From Trogon surrucura (lineage: Eukaryota; Chordata; Aves; Trogoniformes; Trogonidae), in contig CM036642.1 in assembly GCA_020746105.1 (NCBI GenBank), positions 5,611,501-5,675,500 of the forward strand: a stretch of 64,000 bases of DNA. Reading direction: 5' to 3'. Of this stretch, positions 1 through 11,574 are shown piece after piece. How positions within the stretch are numbered: position 1 is the stretch's first letter; each line of letters opens with the position of its first letter. The notes beneath the pieces are model-generated. The model saw only the letters and a list, made by a program, of their open reading frames with translations, had not been told where the DNA came from and made no database searches. The position numbers and the translations under genes were made by a program.

Positions 1-29
1 GAAGTGACTGAAAAGCTGCAGATGAGAGG

Positions 30-96
30 TGGGGAAATTAATAATGTCATAGTAATAATAGTAATGAGTGCCTGTGCATGTGCTAATTAGTTTGGA
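30..96. promoter_or_regulatory. AT-rich island, edge of window
   Basis: Short A/T-rich stretch with several AATAAT-type triplets and the palindrome CTAATTAG at 83-90, a homeodomain core. It is probably the end of a larger island that starts outside the window. No ORF. Regulatory role is inferred only. Confidence 0.22.
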
Positions 97-1234
97 TCCC
101 TCGCTCCAACCGGGGTGTGCCTGTGCGTGCCGGTGCCGTCGGCTCGCTGCGGGGCGGGGAGCAGCTCTCAGGTGAGAGCCCACCTGAGCTGCTGCCCACC
201 TGAGCTGCATTCAGCTCCTGAGCACCCAGGGCCCCCGGGGGATAATTGGGCAAATCAAGAGCCTTCAAATAGAGGTGGCCCTGCCCAGCTCAGGGCTGCA
301 GGACCTGGGCCAGGTGGAGCCGAATGGAGATGGGAGGAGGTGCTCTCTGCAGCGCTGGGAACCCCAGGCAAGTTGCGTCCCGGTGGGTTCGTGGTGAGAG
401 AGAAATGTGTGTTTTGGCAGCGGGGGAGCAAAGCCGCAAGTGCGGGCTCTGTGAGCTCCACATTGAGAAGTAGCTTGTGCTGTGTCCGTGCGTTTGAAGT
501 GTGTCAAGCTGGCCACAGGTCTCTGCTGCCTTGCGGGCACACTCTGCTGTCCCCCGGCGCGGGCTGCCTTGGGATGCTGCTGAGCGGTGCTGTGCTGCGG
601 AGTTTCGTAAAAGTCTGGCCAAGTAGGTGGATAGGTGCCGCAGGAGGTGTCTGGGGAGCGTGGGTGGAGAAGGAAGGGCTGTGTTGCGTGGGACTAAGGA
701 GAAAGGTCTCTCCAGCCACCTGTGGCACAGATAAAGGCGCCGCTTTTCTGGCTTTCAATGCTTTCGCTGAGCTTCTTTTAAGCTGGGGGTAGTTGTGGGA
801 GGTGAAGCAGTGCGGGAAGGAAGAGCAGATGAAGGAGAGGAGAAAATCTGGCCAGTAAACCGGTGACTGCTCCCTCCGCGTGTTTTTTCCTGGTGTTTGT
901 CTGTCATTTGTCTACGGGCTTGGCAAGAGAAAGTCTGTCTGTGGGGCGCTGGGTGGTGCTGCATCGTTGGCCAATCCTGCACCCAAATGGGCTGTTCCAG
1001 GGCTCTGTTGCTGCGGGAAATTCAGCTGGTTAGAGGGGCTGTGCTGGGTCCCCGCCGAATCCTGCTCGGCAGCCCTGTGGGTCTTGGTGGAGGGGTCGTG
1101 GTGGGACAGAGCGATCCTGGGGCCGTTGTTGGCCTGCCCCTGTGACTGGGCTCTGTCCCCTGCCCGCGCGTCGGTGCCGTTCCATTAGTATTCAGGGCTG
1201 GTTGGAGAAGCCATTTAGGCCTGGAGACAGCTTC
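97..1234. other. GC-rich spacer, no gene seen
   Basis: G/C-rich sequence with open frames on both strands that look like chance products: Cys/Trp/Arg-rich, no domain and no splice-consistent structure. A 14-base unit (cccacctgagctgc) occurs at 179-192 and again at 195-208. Nothing else is recognised. Confidence 0.6.
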
Positions 1235-1405
1235 GCACAGGCACAATTGAAACGTTTTTATAAATGACCAGCCTGGTTTGAGTGACGTGCCCTTCTTAAG
1301 CTAAATAAAATTAAAGATAAACCTTCTAAAAAATACATGAGCTAAACATCCCTTCTACACTTCATTATGCAAATGCCTCTGCCCATCGCCGCGGCAATTA
1401 GCTGC
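1235..1405. promoter_or_regulatory. AT-rich island with POU octamer
   Basis: Sharp A/T-rich block in GC-rich surroundings. It holds a perfect octamer ATGCAAAT at 1367-1374 and a CAATTAG homeodomain-type site at 1395-1401. No reading frame of note. Candidate conserved enhancer; conservation cannot be tested from one sequence. Confidence 0.33.
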
Positions 1406-1879
1406 CTCCCTCAAGGCTCGGGCAGTGTGGGATGGAGGGAGACAGCTCTTTCTCCTCCTCTTCCTCACTGGGAGCTACAGCTCAGCAGAGCCTGGGCTGC
1501 TGGGTGAGGGCAGCCGTGGGAGTAGAACATTTGTATTTGAGTGAGGTTTTGGACTGTTCTGGTGTCAGTGCTCACTTTTAATTACAGTAAGCGCCGCGGC
1601 GTGCTCCTGGCCAGGCTTGGGGTGCTGAGGGTTCCTGGCAGGGAAGCTGGTGGCCCCCCTCCCCTCTCCGTCACAGAGAGACTGAAATCCCTGCTGGGAC
1701 CGGGGGGTCTGACCGTGTATCCCGCAAGGATTTTCCACGTGTTTGTGTGGTGCACCAGGGCGGGGGGCAGGAGCTGGGGGGCAGGTCTGGTGATGGTGGC
1801 GGGCAGGGCAGCTCCGTCCCTCCCCGTCCAGCCGGGATGCCCCCGCTTCTGATGCGATTTCAACTCTTAATTGCCTCCT
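1406..1879. other. GC-rich spacer with isolated TAATTA
   Basis: Mostly G/C-rich with G-runs at 1,756-1,780. One TAATTA at 1579-1584 lies just before a CpG-containing stretch. No gene is supported. Confidence 0.5.
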
Positions 1880-2190
1880 CCTTGTTAACACGTTCTCCCC
1901 TTCTTCGCGCTGCCCCTAATGAGTAACTCCTACTTGATGTGCAAGATGTAAGTATACAAGTTATTAATCTTCCGCCGAAGCAATTACATCAGCGCGCGAT
2001 CCCTCCCTGACGGTGCGCTTGTTCTGCCATTGCCCCTTATCAGGTTAGCAATTTTGGATCTGCATTAAGTGTTCAGAAATCAATTTTCAGCTTATTTTGT
2101 GCTACAGAATTTGCCATGCCTGGATCTCTGATACTAATTGAACAAGAGCAATTGATGTTTTAGTAGTAATTAAAGATGGTAATTATTACC
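1880..2190. promoter_or_regulatory. AT-rich island, homeodomain motifs
   Basis: About 300 bp of A/T-rich, complex (not simple-repeat) sequence. It contains CTAATTG at 2134-2140 and TAATTA at 2167-2172, plus CAATTAC at 1981-1987. Complex A/T-rich sequence with no transposon similarity is what conserved noncoding elements look like in GC-rich bird DNA. Confidence 0.35.
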
Positions 2191-3164
2191 AAATCTCCCC
2201 GTGGCCCTGTGTGTTTGCTTTGGACTTGTCAAAACTGGAGGCAGGCGGAATCAATCTTAATAAAGTTGGCACTTCAAAGCATCTTCCTGGTAATGGTTTC
2301 CCACAAGGTTGGTGATGGAGCGAGAGGGGGAGATGGGGAGAAGTTATCAAGACTTGTAGAGGGGAGGGATGTTAGCGGGTGCTTCCTGATTAAGTGAAGT
2401 TCAAAATCTTCGTCCAAATGAAAACTTCTCGTTGCTTTTTAGTCACAGAATCCCTGGGAGGGGGTTTGGAAGTCGCGGGGACGCGACGGCTGGCCCAGCC
2501 GCGGGAAAGCCTGTCCCAGCCATGCCTGCAGCCGGCAGGACCCACGCCTTTGGCCGTGCCTTTCTCTTTAATTTCCAGCACTGCTTGCCAGCCTGGCCAA
2601 ACCTCGTTGAGCCCCGCTGGCGGATGAATTGCTGACCTATTTATCGGCACCTGCTTTACGGGCATTTTTGCCTGCCCGTGCCAGACCCGCGTGTGCTCTC
2701 GGGATACGCGGGAGGCGAGTTTAAAGAGATCCCGCGGGCAGCAGGAAGGAGTAGGGGGGAGAAACCTTCGTGCAAGAAGGCTTGGTGGGCTCTGTGCCCT
2801 GGGGTGGGTGAGCCTGTGGGTGCTGAGACACCTGCGCTGCCATCCCCAAAGGGGCTGTGCCCCCCACAGCTTGCTGCAGGGATCCCAGGTTCAGCCCTTC
2901 TGCCGCCCCGCAAGGCGAATCCGCTGCCGAAATGGCTCCTGGCTGGTATTTATCCGGGCGAGAGCAGGATCAGGCCGGTGCAATCACGGCCTCCCTGTCC
3001 CCATGGAAACAGATGCGGGATGCTGCAGAGCAGAGATGCTCGCAGCTCGGGCTGGGAGCTGGTCCTCAGCGCCCGGCCCCGGCAGAAGGGCCCTTGAGCA
3101 GGGCTGGGGAGGGGGGCAGCCTGATCTCCATTCTGTCTTAGGAGAGCGAGACCCTTCTCTTCAA
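2191..3164. other. GC-rich spacer, no gene seen
   Basis: The first 220 bp are moderately A/T-rich, then G/C-rich to the end. Open frames here are Arg/Gly/Pro-rich and overlap on both strands, which argues against coding. No repeat recognised. Confidence 0.5.
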
Positions 3165-3290
3165 GGGAAAAATGGAAATGTAATCAGATCAGCTTGTATA
3201 GTGCAAATAGAAAATCAGTTTTAATAAAGCCAGAAGAAATGCAAAGCAGCCGCTTGTGATGGAAATTGTGTTAAATAGACTCCTCTTTAT
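3165..3290. promoter_or_regulatory. small AT-rich island
   Basis: A/T-rich block with an AATAAA at 3223-3228. Nothing shows that this hexamer ends a transcript, since there is no upstream exon and no clear GT-rich downstream element. Listed as a possible short regulatory island. Confidence 0.22.
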
Positions 3291-3524
3291 GGCAAAGCCG
3301 CTCCGGGGGGGTTGGGGGAGTGTAGCCCGAGGCTCCCCCCTGCTCTTCACCCGGGTCTGGGCAGCCTTGGCAGGCAGGAATGGCTCCGTGGGCTGGCATC
3401 TGGGCAGCAGCATCCTCCAGGGAGAGATGGGACGGTGCCGTCCCCTGCACGCCCTCCCGGGGGCTGCCCACCCACCCGCGGCCTCCTCGGCCGGGAACAG
3501 CTCCCACCGGCTCCGCTTGCGGTG

Positions 3525-3760
3525 CTTAATTATAGCTCAGAGGAGGCACTTTGGCTTTATTGCTTTCATTTATTACAAAAAGACCAGTGTCTGTTTTCTG
3601 AAGCAGCTATCTGGTCAAATCGTGGCTGATAAGCAATGCTGGTCTGTCTTTTTAAGACAGCCAAAATTTATCACTCTGCACTTATTTATTTATTTAGCGA
3701 GGCTCTGGTGGTGGCATGTATTTTTCTTCAGGTGACGTTTTGCAAAAGACTTTATTTTCC
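3525..3760. promoter_or_regulatory. AT-rich island with hairpin
   Basis: Begins with TAATTA at 3527-3532 and ends near a TTTA repeat at 3682-3696. A perfect 7-bp inverted repeat CTGTCTT/AAGACAG with a TTT loop lies at 3644-3660. The stem is too short for a microRNA precursor. Candidate regulatory island. Confidence 0.3.
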
Positions 3761-4854
3761 CATTCAGCCCTAGGGGGAGAAGAAAAGAGGAGGAAAAAAA
3801 AAAAAGGGAGGGCAGCTCTGCAATGAACCCCAGCAGGGGGGGGCGCCTTTGGTTTTGGGTCTGGGCCCCCAGCACCCCTCCTGCCGCAGCGCTTGTCACG
3901 CACTGCTCGCTTTGTTTTTCCAAACGAGCTGTTCAGTTGTGCCAAGATTTTTGCGGTGCAGGATGGGTTGAGGGGGGGCAGGGTGTGTGTGTGTGTGTGT
4001 GTTTTGCATCTGGTGAGGGAGCGGAGCTGGTGCGTGGGACGGGTTTGCTGGGTTTGATCTCCTTCCCAGCGCTCGGTGCGGGGGTCTGGGGGTGCAGGGG
4101 CTGGGCTCGCCTGCCCCCCCCCCCCTCGCTTGCCGGCGAGGCAGAGCCAGAGGAGGAGATGTGAACTCCTAAGTGGGCCAGACAGCGTGGGAGAGACTTG
4201 CGAGTCTGTGCGTAGCGTCGTGAGCATCTTCAGATCTCTCCCCTTCCTAGCAGGCAACGCTCCGCTCGTAGTAAAACCCTCGCAGCAAACGAAACAAAAC
4301 AAGGAGGAATTTCATGCGCGAAACCTTTATTAGAGCCCAGAGGAAACAGGCTCCCTGAAAGTTTCCCTTAATGAGATGACGGGAGTGATGCACCTCGCAT
4401 CTGTTGGGCTGTGTCAAAGGGGTTTCGAGCCCGATGGCTGCAGGTGAGGCTGGTGCTGGGTGAGCCCTGCGGGGACGCCCGGGCTCCTGTGCGCTGCAGT
4501 CCGGGCGCGGGATGCTCTCCTGGTGTTGCACACACATGGTGGCCTCGATTCTCCCCATCTCCACCAGTGACAGCCCCCCGAAGGGCTGTTTGCAAGGTGT
4601 CTCACAGGCAAGGGGTGAATCCTGGTGCAGCCCCCCTGGGTGTGAGGGGAGCCACGACCACCGGGTACTTCTGGGAAGCAACAGACTGAACTCCCGACCC
4701 TTCCTGCTTTCCCCTCTTTGCCCAGCGGGCAGAAGATGTTCTGGGGATACTAAAGGGCAGCGTTTCCCCTTTGCTGTCACTCCTTTGCTCAGAGGAGAGG
4801 GCTGGGTGTTTGGAGGGGCGGGAGGAAGGGAGAGGGACACAAAGCGAAGGCACC
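3761..4854. other. GC-rich spacer with A-run and GT repeat
   Basis: Contains a 12-base A run (3794-3805) and a (GT)10 run (3983-4002), otherwise G/C-rich unique sequence. The minus-strand frame over 4,247-4,882 has no domain and skewed composition. No gene is supported. Confidence 0.5.
3983..4002. repeat. (GT)10 microsatellite
   Basis: Uninterrupted GT dinucleotide run of 20 bases inside G-rich sequence. Confidence 0.9.
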
Positions 4855-5360
4855 ATCTATAATTGGCCGGCCGTAGTTTCATAATTCATCTTGGGGAAAC
4901 ACAATGAAATTAAAAGAGTTTAGATTCCAAAGTGTAATGATCATCAATTAAATTCTGCTGGGGCTGAGCTTCCCTCTCATTTGAATTTTATTTTATTATT
5001 ATTACTTCTCCGTGATTGCGAGAGGATGAAAACAAAAGCTGCCGCTGGAGGTTGCGGTGGGGGGAGCGGCTGGGGAGAATTAGAGGCGGCAATTACTGCT
5101 CGGTGACAGAGAAAACCGAGGGAAAGGAGGTTTTTCCTCCGCTGCGCACCAGTCGCAGGCAGGGGAATCCATCATCCTGAGCCTAATCAGTTAATGCTGA
5201 TAAACTGCCAGCAATAACTGACAATTGAGCTGGGGGTTTTGGGCTGGGAGTTCATTCATTTTGAAAGTGCCATAACTAACCCATTAAAACCAGAAAAGCA
5301 CAAAAGCAAAGCCCCGGCCCCTGCCTGGGTGCCCTAATGAAGGCTGCTGTTGATTCTTTT
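4855..5360. promoter_or_regulatory. AT-rich island pair
   Basis: Two A/T-rich blocks (4,855-5,030 and 5,170-5,360) separated by a G-rich linker. The first has TGATCA (4938-4943) and CAATTA (4945-4950) side by side. The second has several TAATCAG/TTAATG-type cores. No ORF or transposon similarity. Candidate enhancer. Confidence 0.32.
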
Positions 5361-6204
5361 AAGTGTGGATGATGATGTGTTTAGCGGCTATTGATGCCAG
5401 AGGTTTAGCCCAGGCTGGAAAAGCCGCTTGATGCTTTGAAGAAAGGAGCTTGTGTTTATCCCTGGCGGCTTGGGCCCAGGGTGCCGGCTCCTGCCGTAAT
5501 CCCCGAGGAGCCGGGGCGGCCGCCCTGGCCAGACTGGGTTTACTGGGCTGGCTGTTGGGTGCCCGTAGGATCCGGCTCTTGGGATGGACGTGGTGCGATG
5601 CTGGCGTGTGTCGGTGCTGCCATGTCGCGTCGGCTGCCACGGGGGAGCTGCTTCCCGTGGCTCATCATCTCTCTGTGAATTTACTGATGCAAATGGAGTC
5701 GGGCTGAGGAGAAGCCTCACCGAGGAGCACAGCTACGTCTGCCGTGTGCTCGCTTGTGGTGATGGGATATGTGACCAAAACCAGGCAGCAGGAGCTGCTC
5801 CAGACAACCCTGGGCTGAAACTGCCTCACCCTGGGCCGCTCTCGTGCCTCGTTCAGCTGCTGGCATCGACAGCATGTGTGGTGACAGGCAACCCCCCCCA
5901 AGACGACAGACCCAGGAGCCGATCTCAGGGCTGGAGAGCTGAGGGGTGTTGTGGGGCTGTCTGGGCTGACCCACTGCCCCAGGACCGGGGGTCACATCCA
6001 GCCCCTCGGCCTGACCTGGCTGGCCCAGCTTTTTTCCATCCTAACTTGAAGCTCTGCGGGCAGAGGTGCCCAGATGAATTTCCTCAGGGGATCTAGTGGG
6101 GCAGCTGCCCTGAGCTTAAAAGGAACAGCTTTTTATTTTTCCTTACCCGAATGTGCCGTTGGGGTTACACCTTTCCGGGTGCTGAGACCCCTTGTGCCGA
6201 GTCC
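5361..6204. other. GC-rich spacer with one octamer
   Basis: G/C-rich unique sequence. A perfect octamer ATGCAAAT sits at 5687-5694 in a small A/T-rich patch. Open frames have no recognisable domain. Confidence 0.45.
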
Positions 6205-6435
6205 CCCGTGTTTAATTACCCTCGCTGGAAAGCTGCACCTCCTGCCTGGGCTGCGCTTGCCTTGCTCTTGCTTCCAGCCACTGTTTTTTTTTCCACCTTT
6301 GTTGCTAGACTGAAGAGCCCTCTATTATCAATTTTTTTTTGTTCTCTGTGTAGGTATTTAAAGACTTTGATCAAGTCACCTCATCACCTTCTCTTTGTTA
6401 ATCTGGAGAGACTGAACTCCTTGAGACTTTTGCAA
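6205..6435 (-). mobile_element. ancient CR1 LINE fragment (ORF2 C-terminal part)
   Basis: On the minus strand this stretch translates, with two adjacent in-frame stops, to pieces such as LKEFSL, LTKRR, GDLIKVFKYL and GLFSLA. These align in the same order with the same part of the young CR1 in this window, whose frame reads [25 protein letters not shown] around 22.8 kb (shown here as [20 protein letters not shown]). It is therefore a decayed copy of the CR1 reverse-transcriptase C-terminus, much older than the one at 22.3 kb. It resembles the CR1 lineage common in turtles and crocodilians. It is dead and truncated at both ends; exact ends are uncertain by about 20 bp. It contains a TAATTA at 6213-6218. 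Confidence 0.85.
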
Positions 6436-7539
6436 CGAGCCTCTGTGTCCCTCAGCTGCTTTGAAAATCCCAGCCAGAGAGTCGGAGGTTGGGCACCTGA
6501 AAACGAGAGGGTACCTGGAGAACTCTCCCCTTTACGTCTCTGTGCTTCTCCCCCCTTTTGCGGAGGGCTTTGACATTGCGGAGGGATTGTGCTGGTGACT
6601 CTGTTGGAAAGTTTCTGTTCGTGGTTTTCCTTTTTTAGTCCTGCCCTGGATAATCACTCCTGCTCGGAAGCAGGTTTCCCGGGGAAATGCTGACTCTTTT
6701 AGGAGTCCTCTGAGCTGGGGAGCTGCGGCGTGCGTGGCCGGGGGAAACGGGCAGTTGCTCCTGGCTCTCCTGTGGCTTCCCACGGTGTTTGCCAGCGTTG
6801 TGCTCTGCTGCTCTCCTGTTCCTGTCGGTGGTGGTGGAAACCCCGGTGCCTGTGTTTGGGGAGCCGGGAAGAGCGGAGCCTCTGAGTTGTTTTCCTGGAG
6901 AGCTGACAAACGGCGATGTGCTGGGCTTGAACGCTTTCCTGGATCAGTCCAGGAGGCCTGACTTTAATCTAGACCCGCAGACCCTTCCACACAGCGTATT
7001 TGGGAGGTTGCATGAGCGAGCTCCAGGAAAGCCCCTTGGGAGCCCGCTAAAGCCTGTCATCAAAGGTATTTAGTTCTTTGCGGGAAACGGGATTGTGGAA
7101 AGACTAAATGATCCAGAAAGGATGTTTCACCTCAGAGGGATCTGCTTTCCAGCCTGGCTCTGAATTTCAAACTCCTCGCTGTGCTGCGGGCCAAGCTTGG
7201 TCTCTGAAGGGCTGAGGTGCAAGGTGTTTGATGGGTTTCAGGGCCAGGATCACCTGGGTGAGTGGCTCAGGTGTGGCCAGGCTCGGGGAGCAGCAGCGCA
7301 ACAGGACGATGGGCTGTGCCTGCTCTGCCCATTGCTAATTCCTCTTGCCCCCCTAGACCCCCCTCGTTTAAAAGGCAGACCCAGACCTCCTCACGGCTGC
7401 TGCTCCTGCTGCTTCCCGGCCCCCGGTTCCTGTGCCTGGCTAGGAAGCCTTCCTCCCCTCATCCTCCTCTCCCCCAGCTGCCCCAGTGTAATGAGTTGTC
7501 AGGACCGTGAGGATGGACGGGGCGCACGGGGTCCTGATG
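6436..7539. other. GC-rich spacer, no gene seen
   Basis: Unique sequence, moderately G/C-rich. Frames over 6,734-7,073 and 7,197-7,697 show no domain. No repeat recognised. Confidence 0.5.
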
Positions 7540-7770
7540 AGATGATACAGCAACGATTCCATTTCATCTCGAATTTGACATTAAACTTTAATAGTCTCAA
7601 GGACAAGAAGCCAAGAGATATCAGATGTAATGAGATAAAGCAAAGTTTCTCTGACAGCAAATTTGATCACAAATGGGCTCCGAGATTGCTTCTTTGATAT
7701 AAATGAAACATAATTCATCTTCCAGTGCCTTGAATGGGCTTTGAGGCCATGTATAATAACAGTGTCGCCA
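7540..7770. promoter_or_regulatory. AT-rich island with GATA cores
   Basis: About 230 bp of complex A/T-rich DNA with GATA at 7544-7547, GATATC at 7617-7622, AGATAA at 7633-7638 and GATA at 7696-7699. No stop-free frame that looks coding. The clean borders against G/C-rich flanks make this a good conserved-element candidate. Confidence 0.36.
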
Positions 7771-8204
7771 TTGCCTAGCTCTGACAAGTGCCTGCGTGGC
7801 ACTGGGAGAAGAGCCCCCAAGACCCCGGTGGCCCTGGATGGGACAGGAGCCACCAGAGAGGACTGCGGGCAGGGGCAGGCAGCTCTGCTCTGCTCCCACA
7901 GTGCAGCTGAGGAGGGGTGCTTCCAGCCCTGGGAATTCAGTGCGCGGCTGGGCTGGGCTCCCGGGACTGCCCGAGCTGCAGCGCTGCCCACCGAGGGACT
8001 GGGCTGTGGTGGTTTGCTGGGGAAAGGGAGATGCAGGAGGGATCGGGGGGATGCTGGGGGCGGGCAGCAGCGCTAGCAACAAGTTGTCTTTCCCTCTCTG
8101 GTTGCTGAGGCTGCTGTGCTTCTGCCCTAGCAGCAAGGCAAAGCGCAGCTGCTTGTCTGGAGGACTCAACCTCGGGGTTCATAGCGAGGCGTAGCCAAGG
8201 AGAG

Positions 8205-8475
8205 CAGAAGTGAAGCAAATACTTCCGAGCAGCCTGGAGACTGCAAGAAGTTCACGGAGAGGTTCATTGAGCAATTGTGGCCAACAAAGCAATTCGCTAA
8301 GATCTATCCGATTGCAGTTAGGTGAGCAAAGCGAAGGGCCGAGTGCATCGGGTAAATCATTTGCGACAAAGATTTGGCCAAGCTCTGGTTGCAGAGATTA
8401 ATTAGTTAGTGTTTGAAGAGATTGAAAAGAGGTGAAGGACTGCCCAGCTCTATCAATTAGTAGTCGAGGCGGTGA
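8205..8475. promoter_or_regulatory. AT-rich island, homeodomain motifs
   Basis: Complex sequence with TAATTA at 8399-8404 and ATCAATTAG at 8452-8460, and repeated GCAATT/GCAAAT-like elements between 8,270 and 8,400. No ORF, no repeat. Candidate enhancer. Confidence 0.35.
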
Positions 8476-8914
8476 GGAGCGCGTGCGTTACGCCTGGCTC
8501 TGCAGATCGCTGCAAGCACGTGCTCCAGCGCTGCTGACCTTGTGGGGAGCTGGAGTCGGGCAAAAACAGCAACCCCACAGCGACCCCAAAACTCTGCGCT
8601 GCGTTTGCCTGGGCCAGGCTGTGCCCCAGATTCGGTGGGGTTTGGGTGTGGGATGTGCCCCGGCAGCTACGGAAGGAGGGTTTGAGGAATGGGTCTGGTG
8701 CATGAGAGCAGTAGCAAAGTAGAGGTGCTGCGAGTTTGCAGGGTGCTTTGTTCATAACAACCCGCGCATCCCTGGGTGACTGAGGGAGGGGTCTTCTGCC
8801 AGCTGAGAGCCCGTGTCCCAACCGTGTTTTGCACCGTGGAGCTGCCCCGCCGGTGTGCACAGCGCGGGCACCCTGCTCGCTCGGCTTCCCGCTGCCCCCG
8901 GAGCGACGCCGCTG

Positions 8915-9010
8915 CTGCTGTAATTATCGTGGATTCATTTTGTGCCATTTCCTGGTCTTGTTATTATCTTTGTCATGAGGATTAATTTAGCTCTGTATTT
9001 CTCCTTCCTC
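8915..9010. promoter_or_regulatory. short AT-rich island
   Basis: TAATTA at 8921-8926 follows directly after a CpG-dense patch, then about 80 bp of A/T-rich sequence with GGATTAA. Candidate regulatory element. Confidence 0.27.
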
Positions 9011-9389
9011 TCTCGTGTTACAAGTGATGGGACAGCATCCTAATGGCCGGCGTGTTAGGCGAGAGGCGGGCGTGACCTTTCCCGGCGTGGCCTCGGCGGT
9101 GGCAGCAAGTGATGAGGCCACACTCCTGGCCCCCGAGCCCCCGCTTCGTCCCTTCCCTTGCAATGCTCATGGCACTTCTGTGCCGTGCACTGCTGGGTGG
9201 GTTTTGGGGGTCTGCAGGGCTCTCCTGGGGCTCTGCCTGCAGATGTGTGTCTGGAGCAGCCCCGGGGTGCTGGCGCTGGGCTGTACGTGCCGACGCTGCC
9301 GCAGCCCTTCCCCCTGCACATCTGGTGACAAACGCCGTCGCCCTGCTGGGGTGGGGGAAAGGCATCCTGCAAGGAGCCTAACACTTGCT

Positions 9390-9490
9390 ACCTCCTCTTA
9401 ATTGGCAAGACAGGCTTGATTTATTTGTTAATTACCAAACAGATGTGCGTGTGATGATGCATTTTGTTTGAGGCACAATTTAAAGGGATG
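9390..9490. promoter_or_regulatory. short AT-rich island
   Basis: TAATTA at 9429-9434 within a short block that also has TTAATTGG and ATGATGCA elements. Flanks are G/C-rich spacer without genes (9,011-9,389 and 9,491-10,109). Confidence 0.27.
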
Positions 9491-10109
9491 GTTTCCCAGG
9501 TGCAGGGCAGAGGGGTTGGGGGCAGCCGGGCACCTGTGTGGGAGCTGGTGGTGTGGGGTGTCAGGAGCTGGTTGGAGAGCGAGAAGTTTGGCATCTCCTT
9601 GGTGTTCCCCAGGGTCCTTCCCCGAGCAGTGTGAGGGAGGGAAAAACTGCCCCTCCTCTTGTCCCCAGACCAGAGATGTGGGAAACCAGGGAGCTGGTGC
9701 CCCTTCCCAGGGCACCTTTGCAACCCTCGGTGCACTTTGAGCGATGGAGGTTTCTGTGTGCCTCGGAAAAGGCTTGGTGTCCCTGTGGCCTCGTGCTTGG
9801 AGCAGAGGAAGGGGTTACAGCGGCAGAGAAAACACCTCTGCCTGCTTGAATCCCCTTGGGAAGCAGGAAGGAGCTCAGCAGCACTGGGCCAGGAGGGGAG
9901 CTCCAGTTAGGACTGGGAAGAGGTGAGGGCAGCAGGGCAGCCCCCAGGGCTTGGCCTCGCCCTTTGGGCACAGCTGGGTGCTGCAGCGCAGGAGGTGGTG
10001 CTGTGCCTGGGGACCGTTGCCTCAAGGCTGCTGGGGCCACATCCTGCTCCAGCATGATCCTCGTGCCCACGCCTGCAAGCGCAGGGTGCAGGGGAGGATG
10101 AGGAGGGCT

Positions 10110-10320
10110 TTTTGTTGCAGTTGCAGATATGTTAATTATCTGTGGGGAAACGAACAGGGCTTTTTTTTTTTTTTTTTGCATGATAAAGAAGCCTGAAAAT
10201 CAAGGATGGCAGCTGCTTCATTTCCTGTTTTTTTTAAAAAAATTTTATTATCATTAAATTGCTTCCAGTGACCTGTAATATTTTTGTACAGTGGCAATTA
10301 CGGCTGGTGGAGGATTAAAC
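10110..10320. promoter_or_regulatory. AT-rich island with poly-T
   Basis: TAATTA at 10133-10138, then a 17-base T run (10161-10177), then T8A7 (10228-10242) and an A/T-rich tail. The poly-T could be the trace of a minus-strand poly-A insertion, but no retroposed body is recognisable beside it. Mixed low-complexity and possible regulatory sequence. Confidence 0.25.
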
Positions 10321-10609
10321 CGCGTGCACACGCACAGCCCGTTAACTTCCTCTAAAGGGCAGAGCTGAAGCTGCCAGTGTGGAGGCAGCCGCCGCCTGTC
10401 CCCCCTCACCCTTTTTAGCCTAATGGGGCCCCTGCTGCGTGTTCTGCTCCGTGTGCCCCTTCCCAGCCCCAGAAACAGCACCGGGGTTTGTGGCCGTGCT
10501 CGGCAGCGCAGGGTTTTTCCTTCCCTTCGCCTCCCACATGCACCTCATCGAGCCGGAGCGCGAGGGGCTGAGTGCAGGCGGCTGATGGGGTCCTTCCTGC
10601 CTGCAACTC

Positions 10610-10800
10610 CTGGTGAATATGAAAAGTCGAATTGATTCCCTCTAATAAATGAAGCAGTTGGATGTCTCATTTGTAACTTGACATCCACGCCAGCGCTTCA
10701 GCTGCTGCTTCTCACCCCTGGCTGGGAGATGCACTTATTAAGATGGCATTCTGCAAAGCTATTGCCATTTACTGTGAGCCAATCTATCTGCAATTCGCTT
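10610..10800. promoter_or_regulatory. weak AT-rich island
   Basis: Two A/T-rich patches (10,610-10,690 and 10,735-10,800) with AATAAAT and GCAATTCG. No strong motif cluster. Listed for completeness. Confidence 0.2.
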
Positions 10801-11259
10801 CGGGTCGGGAAGGAGCTGCTGGTGGGGGCAGAGCTGGCTGGGAGAGGGGTCTGGGCAGCTTCGGGTGTCTACTTTCTGCCGATAGATCACCGTCTTGTTC
10901 ATCGCCCGCTGCTGACGGGGATCTCTCGCTAACGTGACCGGGGCTGTTGGTGCTGTCTGGCAGGCGGTGCGGCGCGCTCGGCACACGTCGGGGCTGGCTG
11001 CTGCTCACTGCGGGGTTTGCAAGGCTGTTGGGCTGCTGTGTGTGCTGCAGTGGCTGTTTGTGAGGTGTTCCCTTGATGCCTGACTCTGATGGTTTCTTTG
11101 TTCCCCACGAAGCTGATGATGGAGGTCACAAACCCGCCCTTTGGCAGGGAGTGGGGATGGAGCTCCCGTGCAGAGCCCTTGCTCTGCCGGGGCCTCGTGA
11201 TGGAAGCGGTTCTGCCCGCGTCCCCTCCCCTCTGCTTGCTGCTGCGGTTCCTCGGCAGG

Positions 11260-11420
11260 ACTGAAAACAATCACGATGAATCAAAAACCCTCCCTGGGTC
11301 TCGGCGAGGTGCTGAGAACTCGGGATAAGAGTTTATCCATCCTAAATAATAATGCACTGGAGTTGCCAGCTCCCCGCTGACTTGATTTGCATGACTCTAA
11401 AAATCAATGACCCGGGCGGC
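11260..11420. promoter_or_regulatory. AT-rich island with POU octamer
   Basis: Contains a perfect octamer ATTTGCAT at 11385-11392 flanked by AATAATAATGCA and AAAATCAATGA. Complex sequence, no ORF. Candidate POU-factor-responsive enhancer by motif only. Confidence 0.33.
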
Positions 11421-11574
11421 TCTTTGATGCGCGGAGAAGAGAGTCCAGAGGACTCGGTGCCGGACTATCCAGGGACGCGCGGGCTGCTGGAAGCTATTAA
11501 CAGTGAGGATGTTGTCACGGGCCAACCGTGCCCCGGATTTCACACCAATCTAACAAAGGGAGCTAGTTGCTACG

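Noticed and set aside
115-792. 225-residue plus-strand frame at the window start
   Set aside because: Cys/Gly/Ser-rich, no domain, no upstream promoter or splice evidence.
3223-3228. AATAAA hexamers (here and at many other sites) as poly(A) signals
   Set aside because: Frequent in AT-rich DNA and no upstream exon or clear downstream GU-rich element.
3644-3660. Hairpin as microRNA precursor
   Set aside because: Seven-bp stem with a 3-base loop is far too short.
10161-10177. 17-base T run as the tail of a processed pseudogene
   Set aside because: No gene-derived sequence or target duplication next to it.
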